Assembly: GCA_009838735.1 (NCBI GenBank)
Contig: VXQZ01000009.1
Span: 1-54,034, forward strand
Source of the DNA: Chloroflexota bacterium
Lineage (GTDB): Bacteria > Chloroflexota > Dehalococcoidia > Bin125
Reading direction: 5' to 3'
Length of the DNA stretch: 54,034 bases
Part shown: positions 1 to 7,192 of the stretch, piece after piece
How positions within the stretch are numbered: position 1 is the first letter of the stretch
How the letters are laid out: every line of letters begins with the position of its first letter
Program-made: the position numbers and the translations under genes
The notes under the pieces: generated by a model
What the model was told of the DNA's origin: nothing
Databases searched by the model: none
What the model saw: only the letters and a program-made list of their open reading frames with translations

Positions 1-89
1 CTGCCCGCGGTCCGCTCGCCGTGTTCGTCGATGGCGACGAGCTCCTCGAAGAAGACCTCGCAGCCCTGTTCGTTGCTCCAGTCGGTCAT
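1..89 (-). CDS. Partial small protein, N-terminus only (runs off left edge)
   Basis: Only the first 29 codons are in the window, beginning MTDWSNEQGC and continuing to an IDEHG motif. A GAGGAG ribosome site sits just upstream of the ATG and overlaps the stop codon of the preceding gene. The visible part aligns with the start of that neighbour (MNPWLNDLGC... IDEHG), sharing W-N-x-x-G-C and I-D-E-H-G at equal spacing, so the two look like tandem paralogues. Function is not recognisable. It is probably the continuation of the element's small-gene operon. Confidence 0.6.
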   Translation of the reverse strand, partial: MTDWSNEQGCEVFFEELVAIDEHGERTAG

Positions 90-95
90 GCGGGG

Positions 96-284
96 TTACT
101 CCTCGATGTGCCGACGCGCGTCGCGGATGCAGTCGGCCAGGTCCTCGTACTCGTCGTGGTCGCGGCCGCAGGCGGCGCACCAGTAGCGGTAGGTGGGTTC
201 GGCGGCGTCTTGGCCGTGCTCATCGATCGGCGTGATCCGGTCGAAGTAGATGTGGCAGCCGAGGTCGTTCAGCCAGGGGTTCAT
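96..284 (-). CDS. Small protein with CxxC, paralogue of its neighbour
   Basis: A 62-residue protein with an IDEHG motif and a YWCAACG metal-binding-type CxxC followed by an acidic C-terminus. An upstream in-frame ATG would add 11 residues. I chose the internal ATG because the product then starts in register with the truncated paralogue at 1-89. It lies 6 bases from that gene, and its stop codon overlaps the next ribosome site. The single CxxC could form half of a zinc site in a dimer, but that is inference. No known family is recognised. Confidence 0.55.
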   Translation of the reverse strand: MNPWLNDLGCHIYFDRITPIDEHGQDAAEPTYRYWCAACGRDHDEYEDLADCIRDARRHIEE

Positions 285-303
285 GGTTCGGGATCCGTTC
301 CAA

Positions 304-337
304 CCCGACCCGCGCACCGCATGGCCTGCGGGTCGGG
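304..337 (-). terminator. Intercistronic GC hairpin
   Basis: Perfect 10-base inverted repeat (CCCGACCCGC / GCGGGTCGGG) with a 14-base loop, 23 bases past the stop of the 361-552 gene in the direction of transcription. There is no T-run, so it may be an RNA-processing or stabilising hairpin rather than a terminator. Confidence 0.4.
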
Positions 338-360
338 CGATTGAATGGTCGAGATGTGGA

Positions 361-552
361 CTAAGCAGTGAGCCGGAGCGGCAGCTGGCGCTCGGGAGTG
401 TCCGACGCGAGCCGCTCGGCCAGCAGCCGCGCGGTGTCGCGGTCGATCACGTCGTCCATGTGCAGCAGCTCGAGCTCGAACAACTCACTGATGACTGCGC
501 CGACCCGGACGTAGGCGTCGAGGTCAGGCAGAGTTCCTCCCGGCTCAGGCAT
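361..552 (-). CDS. Small acidic protein, unknown function
   Basis: A 63-residue protein starting MPEPGGTLPDLDAYVRVGAV. It is rich in Leu, Glu and Asp and looks helical (ISELFELELLHMDD, then TARLLAERLAS). The longer open frame reaching 684 is out-of-frame coding for the next gene, so the ATG at 550-552 was chosen: it overlaps the stop codon of the upstream zinc-ribbon gene by eight bases, which implies translational coupling. No family recognised. It belongs to the element's small-gene operon. Confidence 0.55.
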   Translation of the reverse strand: MPEPGGTLPDLDAYVRVGAVISELFELELLHMDDVIDRDTARLLAERLASDTPERQLPLRLTA

Positions 553-859
553 CGCTGACCAGCCAGACCCGGTCGTCGGGCTGCCAGTCGAGCAGCTCGA
601 CCCGGTCGTCGGGCCGCCAGCACTCGACGTAGCGGCCGTCCGGGGCCGTGCTTTCGGCCAGCACCTGCCGCTCGACCGCCGCACGATCTGCGGACGGACG
701 GTCGAACATCGGGTACTCGCGCTCGCGCGAGCCGCGGGCGTCCTGCCGCGTGCAGGTCGCGCACTGGTTGAGCGGCACGGCGAGCGCGTCGGGGGTGTAG
801 GTCTGGTCGCCGACCTCGTAGGTCTCGCGGCAGAAGCCGCACTGGGTAGTCTGGGTCAT
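545..859 (-). CDS. Zinc-ribbon-like small protein
   Basis: A 104-residue protein with two CxxC pairs near its start: CGFC around residues 8-11 and CATC around residues 33-36. Together they form a plausible four-cysteine zinc ribbon. The C-terminal half contains a repeated W-x-PDDRV pattern (WRPDDRVELLDWQPDDRVWL). A GGAG ribosome site precedes the ATG by eight bases. Its 3' end overlaps the following gene. Function is unknown; DNA or RNA binding is only a guess from the zinc-ribbon shape. Confidence 0.65.
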   Translation of the reverse strand: MTQTTQCGFCRETYEVGDQTYTPDALAVPLNQCATCTRQDARGSREREYPMFDRPSADRAAVERQVLAESTAPDGRYVECWRPDDRVELLDWQPDDRVWLVSDA

Positions 860-881
860 GTCAGGTCTCCGTATCTGACTA

Positions 882-914
882 GAGCGGGCGAGGGGTTCCG
901 TCCCTCGCCCGCTC
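882..914 (-). terminator. Strong intercistronic GC hairpin
   Basis: Perfect 13-base-pair stem (GAGCGGGCGAGGG / CCCTCGCCCGCTC) with a 7-base loop, 27 bases downstream of the 942-1118 gene and in the leader of the 545-859 gene. No T-run follows. It is the longest perfect hairpin seen in the left part of the window. Confidence 0.5.
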
Positions 915-941
915 GCTTGGTTACGTGGGAAGCCGCTTTGA

Positions 942-1118
942 CTAACGGTCGTCCTCCGTGATCCGCACTGCCTTCTGAGGCGTGTGCTCGGTCATGAAAC
1001 CGCAGCCGTCACAAGGCATTCGCACGGCCTCGGTCTCGTGGTAGCGGTAGTCGAAGTACTCGGCCGTCAACCTGTGCCCGCAGCGGTCGCAGGCGTAGTG
1101 GACTCTGAGTCGGGGCAT
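942..1118 (-). CDS. 58-residue zinc-ribbon protein
   Basis: A short gene starting MPRLRVHYACDRCG. It carries two CxxC pairs, CDRC at residues 10-13 and CDGC at residues 36-39, spaced as in a four-cysteine zinc ribbon, and ends in an acidic tail. GGAG lies nine bases before the ATG. Its length, composition and position among similar small genes support it as real, although the opposite strand and other frames are also open here because of the high G+C. No specific family is identified. Confidence 0.65.
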   Translation of the reverse strand: MPRLRVHYACDRCGHRLTAEYFDYRYHETEAVRMPCDGCGFMTEHTPQKAVRITEDDR

Positions 1119-1160
1119 GGTGGGTCTCCGTTTCGTGCCCGGGTCTGACCAGGCGGGTGA

Positions 1161-1613
1161 TTAGAACTCGCGGTGCTCGCGCGGGTGTGCGCAGGCGTGA
1201 CCCATCGCGTCCTCGACGAGTGAGGTCAGCTGCTCGTGGGTCGGGCGCGCAGGGAGATAGAAGTGGTGATCGCACTGCTCGTCTCCCGAGGGCGCGATCG
1301 CTCCCGTCTCGTCCTCGCCGTAGCCGGGCCAGCTGCAGCCGATCGGCGGCAGGCCTCTCAAGGCCTCGATGTAGGCGGCGATGGTCAAGACCTCGAACGA
1401 CCGCGGGCGCCGGTCGGCCTCGGCCTCCTGCTGCACCGAGAACGTGAGCATCAGGCTCCGAACGCAGTCGGTGCAGAGCGGGCTCGCCGTCGTCTCCGAT
1501 TCGTCGATGAGGACATAGAGGACGGGACCCGCGTAGGTCTCGTCCCGGTGGTGGTCGCAGTGCCAGTCGGTGTAAGGCTGGTAGTCGGGTCGGATGGTGT
1601 TTTCCGTGGTCAT
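1161..1613 (-). CDS. Hypothetical protein with Cys/His clusters
   Basis: A 150-residue protein that starts at an ATG preceded by AAAGGAA. It contains WHCDHHRDE near the start, a CTDC pair around residues 47-50, and CDHH later, so a metal site is plausible. The N-terminal part has a YAGPVLYVLIDES strand-like stretch. It lies downstream of the adenine methyltransferase and upstream of the 58-residue zinc ribbon. No recognised family; a small element-encoded accessory protein is the most that can be said. Confidence 0.6.
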   Translation of the reverse strand: MTTENTIRPDYQPYTDWHCDHHRDETYAGPVLYVLIDESETTASPLCTDCVRSLMLTFSVQQEAEADRRPRSFEVLTIAAYIEALRGLPPIGCSWPGYGEDETGAIAPSGDEQCDHHFYLPARPTHEQLTSLVEDAMGHACAHPREHREF

Positions 1614-1645
1614 GGGTTCCTTTCCGGTTCTATCTCGGCGGCGGT

Positions 1646-1680
1646 GGGCCGCTTGGTCTTGGGTCGGTTCGGTGCGGCCC
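1646..1680 (-). terminator. Intercistronic GC hairpin after the methyltransferase
   Basis: GGGCCGC / GCGGCCC seven-base inverted repeat with a 21-base loop, starting two bases past the methyltransferase stop codon and before the AAAGGAA site of the next gene. It lacks a T-run. Confidence 0.35.
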
Positions 1681-1682
1681 TG

Positions 1683-2711
1683 CTAGGCCTCGATCCGTTC
1701 GATCCGGCCCGAGTCGAGGTCGAGCGTGACCACGCTGGTGCGCAGCTGCTCGCGGTAGACGTCGTGCGTCTCGCCCTCCTCGACCAGGACCATCTCCTTC
1801 TTGGTCTGGCCCTTGACCAGCACGCGTGACTCCTGCGTCTCCAGTTCGAGGTTGTCGAGGAAGCCGGCCGCGACCAGCATCGCCAGGTGCCCCTTGCGCA
1901 GCGGCATCAGGGGCCGCGCGGTGAGGTCGGTGGGCGGCCAGAACGCCTCGGTGATCTCATCCTGGGTCCAGAGCCCGCGCGTACGGGCCTCGGCGACCGC
2001 CTTGGAGAAATCGATTACCCGCGTCGTGAACATCACGGGACCGGGCGCCGACATGCCCATGTCGTACTCGGGCGTGAGGTCATGACTCAGTGGTGAGAGG
2101 TGGTCGATGCTCGCTACGAGCTCGCGCATCGCGCGCGCGTCAGGTCGAGGCTGAGCCTTGCGCACGCCGATGACGACGACCTGGTCGAACGCTTCGGCCT
2201 CAGGCTCGGGGAACGACCAGGCCCGGACGCGCCGGTAGCTGGTCGTCAGGAAGCGGGCCGAGGTCGCGATCTGCGAGCGCGGGATGATGTAGACCAGCAC
2301 CCCCTCCGGCTCCAGGTAGCGCGAGCAGTGGGTCAAGAACGCGTGCTCGACCCGCTTGTCCTCGCGGTCGTGGTCGTAGGGCGGGTTGAGCCAGAGCAGG
2401 TTGAACGTACGGTTGGCGATCGAGCAGCGAAAGAGGTCGCTGCTCAACACGTGGTCGAGCTGCGCGGCCGCCTCCTGCGCGCGACCTGCGTGCAGTTCGA
2501 CGCCGTAGGTCTCCACGGTGACGTGTCGGTTCATCGAGTCCGCCAGCTGGCGCAGCGCGTCGCCCGGGCCGCAACAGGGGTCGAGCAGCCTGACGATGTC
2601 CCTCCGGTTGCGGCCGTAGCGAATTGGCGCGAATAGCAGCGAGCGGATGTAGTCGACCACGCGCGGCGGGGTCGGGTAGTAGCCGCCCTTGAGTTGGCCT
2701 CCGAGTCTCAT
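1683..2711 (-). CDS. Class I SAM-dependent N6-adenine-type DNA methyltransferase (DUF6094-like)
   Basis: A 342-residue enzyme predicted to transfer a methyl group from SAM, probably to adenine in DNA. It has YYPTPPRVVDYI near the start, a SAM-binding DPCCGPG motif at residues 44-50 and the catalytic NPPY at 109-112, the order found in gamma-type and DUF6094 methyltransferases. No target-recognition domain or partner endonuclease is visible. The start overlaps the upstream gene by ATGA and has GGAAAGAAGA before it. The longer open frame to 2822 is rejected because it covers a neighbour. The likely role is element modification or anti-restriction, an inference. Confidence 0.85.
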   Translation of the reverse strand: MRLGGQLKGGYYPTPPRVVDYIRSLLFAPIRYGRNRRDIVRLLDPCCGPGDALRQLADSMNRHVTVETYGVELHAGRAQEAAAQLDHVLSSDLFRCSIANRTFNLLWLNPPYDHDREDKRVEHAFLTHCSRYLEPEGVLVYIIPRSQIATSARFLTTSYRRVRAWSFPEPEAEAFDQVVVIGVRKAQPRPDARAMRELVASIDHLSPLSHDLTPEYDMGMSAPGPVMFTTRVIDFSKAVAEARTRGLWTQDEITEAFWPPTDLTARPLMPLRKGHLAMLVAAGFLDNLELETQESRVLVKGQTKKEMVLVEEGETHDVYREQLRTSVVTLDLDSGRIERIEA

Positions 2712-2890
2712 TCGGTGTCTTCTTTCCGTTGTTCGTCGGCCTCGACGAGGCCGATCAGGTGGTCTTCGAGGTCTTCCGCAATCTGGGCGATCTGCCAGTC
2801 GGTCTGGGGGCGTTGGAGCCACCAGCGGGCCGTTTCGTCAGGGCCCAGGCGGACCGTGACGATGATCTCGTTGTCGTCCGAGTCGGTCAT
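2708..2890 (-). CDS. Small acidic protein
   Basis: A 60-residue acidic protein with a central WWLQRPQTDWQIAQIAEDLED stretch that looks helical. Both ends overlap neighbours by ATGA (start inside the 2887-3078 stop, stop inside the methyltransferase start), so the three genes form a translationally coupled block. Its size and alternating strand-helix look resemble its upstream neighbour, which also ends in an acidic helix (E-D-L-x-D-H-L), so the two may be distant paralogues. Function unknown. Confidence 0.65.
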   Translation of the reverse strand: MTDSDDNEIIVTVRLGPDETARWWLQRPQTDWQIAQIAEDLEDHLIGLVEADEQRKEDTE

Positions 2891-3078
2891 TGGTCGCCTC
2901 CTGCGTACTCCTGCAGCAGGTTGAGCAGGTGGTCGTGCAGGTCCTCGTGGATCTGGCCGTCGATGTAGGAGGCGTCCTCCTCCAGGTCGAGGTTGTAGAT
3001 CGCGGTGATCTCCTCGCCCGTGATCTCGTCCTCGCCGGCTCGGGTTTCGACCGTGACCGTGACGTAGCGGTGGCTCAT
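2887..3078 (-). CDS. Small acidic protein
   Basis: A 63-residue protein with an N-terminal strand (RYVTVTVETRAGEDE) and an acidic C-terminal helix (IHEDLHDHLLNLLQEY). It is coupled by ATGA overlaps both to the 216-residue protein upstream and to the 60-residue acidic protein downstream. The EDLHDHLLNLL region resembles EDLEDHLIGLV in the next gene. No named family. Confidence 0.65.
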   Translation of the reverse strand: MSHRYVTVTVETRAGEDEITGEEITAIYNLDLEEDASYIDGQIHEDLHDHLLNLLQEYAGGDQ

Positions 3079-3725
3079 GCGGCCGCTCCGTTCAGCTCGC
3101 GCGGCAGCCCGAGCGCGCCGTACTTGACCGCCGCCGAGAGCTCGGTCTCCAGCTGCTGTGGGTCGTGGTGGCAGTACCAGGCGTGGAGGCCCTCCGACTT
3201 GAGCGGCCGGATGGCTTCCGAATCCAGTCCCTGCTGCCAGAGCCAGCCGGCCCAGCTGCGGTGAATGGGCAGCTCGGTGCGCTGGTTGAGGAAGCGCAGG
3301 TGCAGGGCCGGCGCTTCGGCGGCGTTCGGGCTGAGCAGCAGGAAGGTGTCGCGCTCGAACGAGAGCTCCGCCATCTGCGTAAACACCATGGCGTGCCAGG
3401 CACCTGCTTGCGGCAGCCGCGCGATCTTCGTCCTCCAGGTGCCGATGCTGGCCTCGGGGATCTGGCAGCGTTCGTAGCCGCCCTCGTGCAGCTCGTCAAC
3501 GGCGCCCTTGATCAGGAAGGCGGGCGAGGGCGGCGAGTTGAGCAGCGCCGCCCATATCGCCTTGAGCGAGGTCTGGGCGCCGACCATGGAGACGAACCAC
3601 AAGTGGTTCTGCTCGGGGTCGGAGGCGAATGCGTCGCAGGTGGCCGAGAAGCCGCCCGCTGTGATCGTGTAAAGCCGGTGGTCGGTGGCGTCTCCCGAAG
3701 GGGACGTGGTGGGGGTGTCGAGCAT
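3075..3725 (-). CDS. Hypothetical 216-residue protein
   Basis: Starts at an ATG preceded by GAAAGGA and ends in an ATGA overlap with the next gene. The sequence has mixed strand/helix character (HRLYTITAGGFSATCDAF, LWFVSMVGAQTSLKAIWAAL) with no signal peptide, membrane segment or obvious catalytic motif. It lies between the RadC-type protein and the small acidic genes in the element operon. I do not recognise a family. Its composition and codon pattern match its neighbours, so it is probably a real core gene of this element type. Confidence 0.7.
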   Translation of the reverse strand: MLDTPTTSPSGDATDHRLYTITAGGFSATCDAFASDPEQNHLWFVSMVGAQTSLKAIWAALLNSPPSPAFLIKGAVDELHEGGYERCQIPEASIGTWRTKIARLPQAGAWHAMVFTQMAELSFERDTFLLLSPNAAEAPALHLRFLNQRTELPIHRSWAGWLWQQGLDSEAIRPLKSEGLHAWYCHHDPQQLETELSAAVKYGALGLPRELNGAAA

Positions 3726-3766
3726 CGCTCGTCCTTTCGTTGGATGGGGAGTGCGGGTGAGCGGGC

Positions 3767-4294
3767 TCAGGCGAGGCCCTGCTGCCTGATCGACACCCAG
3801 CCGTCGGAACCGATCACGACGTGGTCGAGCAGCTCGATGCCAAGCAGCTCGCCGACCTCGGTGAGTTCCCTGGTCAGCTTGATGTCGTCGCGGCTGGGTT
3901 CCGCATCACCCGAGGGATGATTGTGGACTAGGACGATGTGCGGCGCCGCCTCGATCACCGCGGGCCGGAAGACCTCGGCCGGGCGGACCAGCGCCGCGTA
4001 GCCGTTGCCCTGGTAGATCGTGCGTTGACCGACGATGCGGTTCTTGCGGTCGAGCAGCAATACCCGGACCTGTTCCTGGGCGAGCTGAGACATCTCGTCC
4101 GTGAGCAGGTCGACGACCGACTCGGGCCGGTAGATGATGGGCATGTCCTGGGGGCGTTCCGGCCGGGTCTCGACCTCGTAGCGGATCGCGAGTTCGCCCA
4201 GCACGTGCAGGTTCTGGCGCAGCGCGTCGAGCAGCGCCTGGCGCTCGGGGTCGTCGGTGGATGGGGTCATTGTGGATTGGTCGGCTGTGGTCAT
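3767..4294 (-). CDS. radC: RadC-type JAB-domain protein
   Basis: A 175-residue protein of the RadC/DUF2466 family. The C-terminal JAB (MPN) metalloprotease-like fold carries the metal motif HNHPSGDAEPSRDD (H-x-H-P-S-G then Asp). The usual N-terminal helix-hairpin-helix of chromosomal RadC is missing, replaced by an acidic helical stretch; this short form is common on plasmids, ICEs and phages. A GAAAGGA ribosome site lies seven bases before the ATG. It sits next to ssb. The biochemical role of RadC is not settled, so its function here is open. Confidence 0.9.
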   Translation of the reverse strand: MTTADQSTMTPSTDDPERQALLDALRQNLHVLGELAIRYEVETRPERPQDMPIIYRPESVVDLLTDEMSQLAQEQVRVLLLDRKNRIVGQRTIYQGNGYAALVRPAEVFRPAVIEAAPHIVLVHNHPSGDAEPSRDDIKLTRELTEVGELLGIELLDHVVIGSDGWVSIRQQGLA

Positions 4295-4324
4295 CTCGGG
4301 GTCCTTTCGTCGGTGAACGTGAAG

Positions 4325-4357
4325 CGGGACCGGCCTCCTGTCGGGAAGCCGGTCCCG
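4325..4357 (-). terminator. Intercistronic GC hairpin between ssb and radC
   Basis: Perfect 10-base inverted repeat CGGGACCGGC / GCCGGTCCCG with a 13-base loop, 40 bases past the ssb stop and 30 bases before radC. No T-run. Confidence 0.45.
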
Positions 4358-4397
4358 TTGAGCGCCCCGCTGGCAGGCGTCATTGTTCGATGGAGCG

Positions 4398-4766
4398 CTA
4401 GAAGGGCTGGTCGCCGCCGCCGTCGGCCTCGCGAGCGTTCCCGCTGCCGGAGCCGAGGAAGATCACCTCCTGGGCGTGGATCTCGATCCGGCTGCGGCGC
4501 TCGCCCCCGTCGGTCTCCCAGCTCTGCAGCTGGAGCCGGCCCGAGACGTAGACGCGCTCGCCCTTGCGGACGTACTCGGCCACGGCCTCGGCCTGCTTGG
4601 CCCAGCAGACGACGGTGTGCCAGTCGGTCTCGTCGTTCCCGTTCTCGCGGCGGCGATCGGTCGCCAGCCTGAGCTGGACGACGGCCGTTCCGCCCTGGGT
4701 GTGCCGGAGCTCAGGGTCGCCCCCGACCCGGCCCAGCAGTTCGACTCGGTTGATCGTGCGTGACAT
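4398..4766 (-). CDS. ssb: Single-stranded DNA-binding protein
   Basis: A 122-residue SSB with one OB fold: MSRTINRVELLGRVGGDPEL at the start, then a VVQLRLATDR strand, DWHTVVCWAKQAEAVAEYVRKGERVYVSGRL and a short Gly/Asp tail. The terminal GGGDQPF resembles the acidic protein-interaction tip (D-D-x-P-F) that recruits partners. The upstream ATG at 4784 is rejected because AAAGGAG is positioned for the ATG at 4766. Gene context (RadC, Fe-S nuclease, Rad52-like annealing protein, primase) indicates an element-borne ssDNA-processing set. It would protect transferred or replicating single strands. Confidence 0.93.
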   Translation of the reverse strand: MSRTINRVELLGRVGGDPELRHTQGGTAVVQLRLATDRRRENGNDETDWHTVVCWAKQAEAVAEYVRKGERVYVSGRLQLQSWETDGGERRSRIEIHAQEVIFLGSGSGNAREADGGGDQPF

Positions 4767-4805
4767 TGGATGTGCTCCTTTCAAGAGCGTGTGCTGGCGC
4801 GGACA

Positions 4806-4882
4806 GCTCCCTGTGCGAGCGGGGAGCAGGCTGCGCCCGTTAAGCGAGGCAGCCCCGAGTCCCTTCTTGGAGCGCGGGGCTG
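4806..4882 (-). terminator. Two adjacent GC hairpins before ssb
   Basis: Two inverted repeats lie between the nuclease stop and the ssb start: GCTCCC / GGGAGC (4806-4811 with 4822-4827) and CAGCCCCG / CGGGGCTG (4850-4857 with 4875-4882). Neither is followed by a T-run on the minus strand. Confidence 0.35.
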
Positions 4883-4925
4883 TGTGCGCCCGGCCGAGCG
4901 GGCGTCGATTCGACAGGTGGTGTGG

Positions 4926-6029
4926 TCAGCTGACGCGCAGATATTCGCTGACCTGATCGGTCACGATCTCGGAGCGCTGCTCGGGTTCGAGCAGGGCGTT
5001 GAGCCGCTTGTGGTCGACCGAGTAGCGGCGGCTCTGGACCATGCCCACCGTGCGGGTCTTGGACGAGCCTTCCAGCCTGGCCTTGGTTGCTCCTTTCCGG
5101 CTGAGCCAGTGCTGGAGGGTCTTGAGCGCGCCGCGCTTGTCGGCCTCGAGCGACTTGATCCGCGCCTGCGCTTGTTCGTACCCGCGCAGCGCCTCGCGCG
5201 CCTGTTCGTCCGAGACCGGTTCGGCGGGCTCGGTGTCGTCCTCGGCCTCTCCCGCTCCGCCGGGCTGGCAGAGGTTGAGATAGGGACAGCGCTTGCACTG
5301 CCAGTCCGCGGCGTTGAAGTCGCGTTCGGGCAGCGCCGTTGGGTCCGGTCCATTGAGCGCGCGGTGTTCGACCAACGCCTCCAGGCGCCCCGAGGCGTCG
5401 CGCCAGGCGAGCTCGGCCCGGCCAGCCGGGATCACTTCGTAATCCCAGGTGCGCGAGCCGGTGTCGAGCGTGGCGATCACCACGTCGCGGCATTCGCCGA
5501 AGAGGCCGAGCGAGTAGCAGGCGGCCTGCGCCACCGACTCTGGGTGGCTGCGTTCGGCGCCCAGCGTCTGCCAGCACTTGAACGCCTCCGGGCCGCGCGT
5601 CTTGACCTCGATTACGAGTTCTTCGGCCTCGACTTTTTGGGCTTCGTCGCCGAACAGGAACTGTTCGACGGCTGCAGCGGCTCCGCCCTCCGGAGGCGGG
5701 CAGCCGGTAGCGTCAGGATGGCCGGTGACGGTCACTCCTGGCGCGGCCTCGACCGTGACGGACACAGGCTCGTCGCGGTCGGCGGCTGCAACCGTCCAGC
5801 CGGCGCGGCGCATGGCGCGGACGACGACCGGTTCTAGCGCGTTGCCCGTTTCCAGCAGGGTCAGCGACTCGGGCTCGGGCGGGTTGGTGACCGGCTGCTC
5901 GGTCGCCGTGTACCAGAGCGCGCGGCGGCACTGACCCAGGGCCGAGGCGCGGACATCGAGCCCGCCTGCGGTGAAGCGGGCGGCGGGCCGGTGGTAGGCG
6001 TCCGCGGACGCCGGTGCGGTGGTGGTCAT
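4926..6029 (-). CDS. PD-(D/E)XK nuclease of the RecB/Cas4/AddB iron-sulfur type
   Basis: A 367-residue predicted nuclease. A Cys near the start (SALGQCRRALWY) and a C-terminal CKRCPYLNLC form the four-cysteine iron-sulfur pattern of Cas4 and AddB nucleases. The catalytic core is VTGHPD (Asp) followed by ELVIEVKTRG (E-x-K), with a QAACYSLGL helix after it. The last ~100 residues are an acidic and coiled-coil extension (QARIKSLEADKRGALKTLQ). AAAGGAG precedes the chosen ATG; the upstream extension to 6134 overlaps rad52. With SSB and the Rad52-like protein it probably forms a recombination module. Cas4 proper is unlikely, since no cas genes or arrays are present. Confidence 0.85.
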   Translation of the reverse strand: MTTTAPASADAYHRPAARFTAGGLDVRASALGQCRRALWYTATEQPVTNPPEPESLTLLETGNALEPVVVRAMRRAGWTVAAADRDEPVSVTVEAAPGVTVTGHPDATGCPPPEGGAAAAVEQFLFGDEAQKVEAEELVIEVKTRGPEAFKCWQTLGAERSHPESVAQAACYSLGLFGECRDVVIATLDTGSRTWDYEVIPAGRAELAWRDASGRLEALVEHRALNGPDPTALPERDFNAADWQCKRCPYLNLCQPGGAGEAEDDTEPAEPVSDEQAREALRGYEQAQARIKSLEADKRGALKTLQHWLSRKGATKARLEGSSKTRTVGMVQSRRYSVDHKRLNALLEPEQRSEIVTDQVSEYLRVS

Positions 6030-6081
6030 GTCGACTCCTTTCAGGGGTCCTGTAGAGAAGAAACGGATTCGGCGCAGCGAG

Positions 6082-7002
6082 TTAGCCGGTCGCTGGTCCC
6101 TGTATCCGTTCGAGCTTGTCCGCCGCTGAAGCAATCAGCGGGTTGAGCTCGGCCGGGCCGAGTTCGTCCAGAGCGCGTCCGGTCTTGGTCTCGACGGCCG
6201 AGCGGACCTGCTCCTCGGTGAAGCCCTGCTCCCGGCTCAGCTCGATCAGCTGGGCGCGCAGGTTCCGGGCGTCGCGCCGCTCGTCGTCCGTTGTCGCCGC
6301 CGGTTGCGCAACCCGGCGTTGGGACTGCTGGGACGGGCCACGCTCGCCTGCCGCCTGCGAACGGCGCCGGGAGGCCGATTCGGGAACCCCGCTGCTCCGA
6401 GCCGCGGTCGGCGGGTCTCCGTATAGGCCGTTGCCGAAGCGGTCGCCGAAGCTGCGCAGGGCGCGCTTGAGCGCGTCCGTCACTGCTCCCTTGTAGGCGG
6501 TCTCGTGACCCTCCGGCGAGTCGTCCGTGACCGGCTGGAAGCCGACGTCGGTGCGCCCGGGCGCGCCCGGCACGGTGACTTTGACCACGGCCGAGTAGGC
6601 ATCGCTGCCGGTGACCTCGCCCGTGCGTGGATCCGCCTGCTCGATCCGGCGCAGCGTCACGTCGCCGACCAGCTCGAACCCCCAGCCCCCGAATCCGAAG
6701 ATGCGGTTGGCTTGATCGATTGCAGTGTGACCCTCCACGTAGTCGAACATCCTGCCCCCGCGTCCCTTGCGCTGGGAGACCAGCTGCGGGTCGAGCGGCT
6801 GGGCCAGCGCCTCGGTCACGCGGGGCGCGAGCGCGTCCCAGTGCAGCGCCTCCGGCGCGGCCGAGGGCTGCCCGCGGTCGAGCGTCGGCGTCGAGTTGCC
6901 CTGTCCGCCCGGGCTGTTCCGGTTGCTTCGGGAATGCGATGCGGCGCGGCCGTTCGAGCTGCGGCGGACCGCCTCGGAGGTCCCATTGCCGTTGTTGTTC
7001 AT
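6082..7002 (-). CDS. Rad52/RAD22-like single-strand annealing protein
   Basis: A 306-residue protein predicted to anneal complementary single strands. The N-terminal ~70 residues are low-complexity Asn/Ser/Gly. The core contains YVEGHTAIDQANRIFGFGGW and YKGAVTDALKRALRSFGDRF, both diagnostic of the Rad52 annealing domain. A C-terminal helical region (SREQGFTEEQVRSAVE) follows a basic, Ser-rich linker and may act as a protein interaction segment. AGGAG lies six bases before the ATG at 7000-7002. The adjacent nuclease and SSB support an exonuclease-annealase pair like those of phages and ICEs. Confidence 0.9.
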   Translation of the reverse strand: MNNNGNGTSEAVRRSSNGRAASHSRSNRNSPGGQGNSTPTLDRGQPSAAPEALHWDALAPRVTEALAQPLDPQLVSQRKGRGGRMFDYVEGHTAIDQANRIFGFGGWGFELVGDVTLRRIEQADPRTGEVTGSDAYSAVVKVTVPGAPGRTDVGFQPVTDDSPEGHETAYKGAVTDALKRALRSFGDRFGNGLYGDPPTAARSSGVPESASRRRSQAAGERGPSQQSQRRVAQPAATTDDERRDARNLRAQLIELSREQGFTEEQVRSAVETKTGRALDELGPAELNPLIASAADKLERIQGPATG

Positions 7003-7063
7003 CTCGAGCTCCTGTTCAAGTGGTGCGTTTGCGTGGTGGCGGCCGCCGAATCGGACGGCCGTG

Positions 7064-7108
7064 CGACCGTGCACATCCCATCCCGCACTTGATGCGGGGG
7101 CACGGTCG
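7064..7108 (-). terminator. Two-tier hairpin between primase and rad52-like gene
   Basis: An outer perfect 9-base stem (CGACCGTGC 7064-7072 with GCACGGTCG 7100-7108) encloses an inner CCCGCA / TGCGGG hairpin. A second inverted repeat, AGGCCAA / TTGGCCT, lies just right of it near 7116-7134. Together they fill the 190-base gap after the primase stop. No T-run. Confidence 0.45.
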
Positions 7109-7192
7109 GGCAGAGGCCAAGGGTTTTGGCCTTCGGTTCACTCATCGGGTGTTGTTGGTTGCCAGCGGGGAGAACCGCGCTGGTCGCCGTGG

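Noticed and set aside
1009-1275. Arg-rich 88-residue minus frame
   Set aside because: It is another frame of the 58-residue zinc ribbon and the next gene; its composition is shadow-like.
4770-5837. Long plus-strand frame opposite the Fe-S nuclease
   Set aside because: The minus strand encodes conserved nuclease and iron-sulfur motifs; the plus frame has none.
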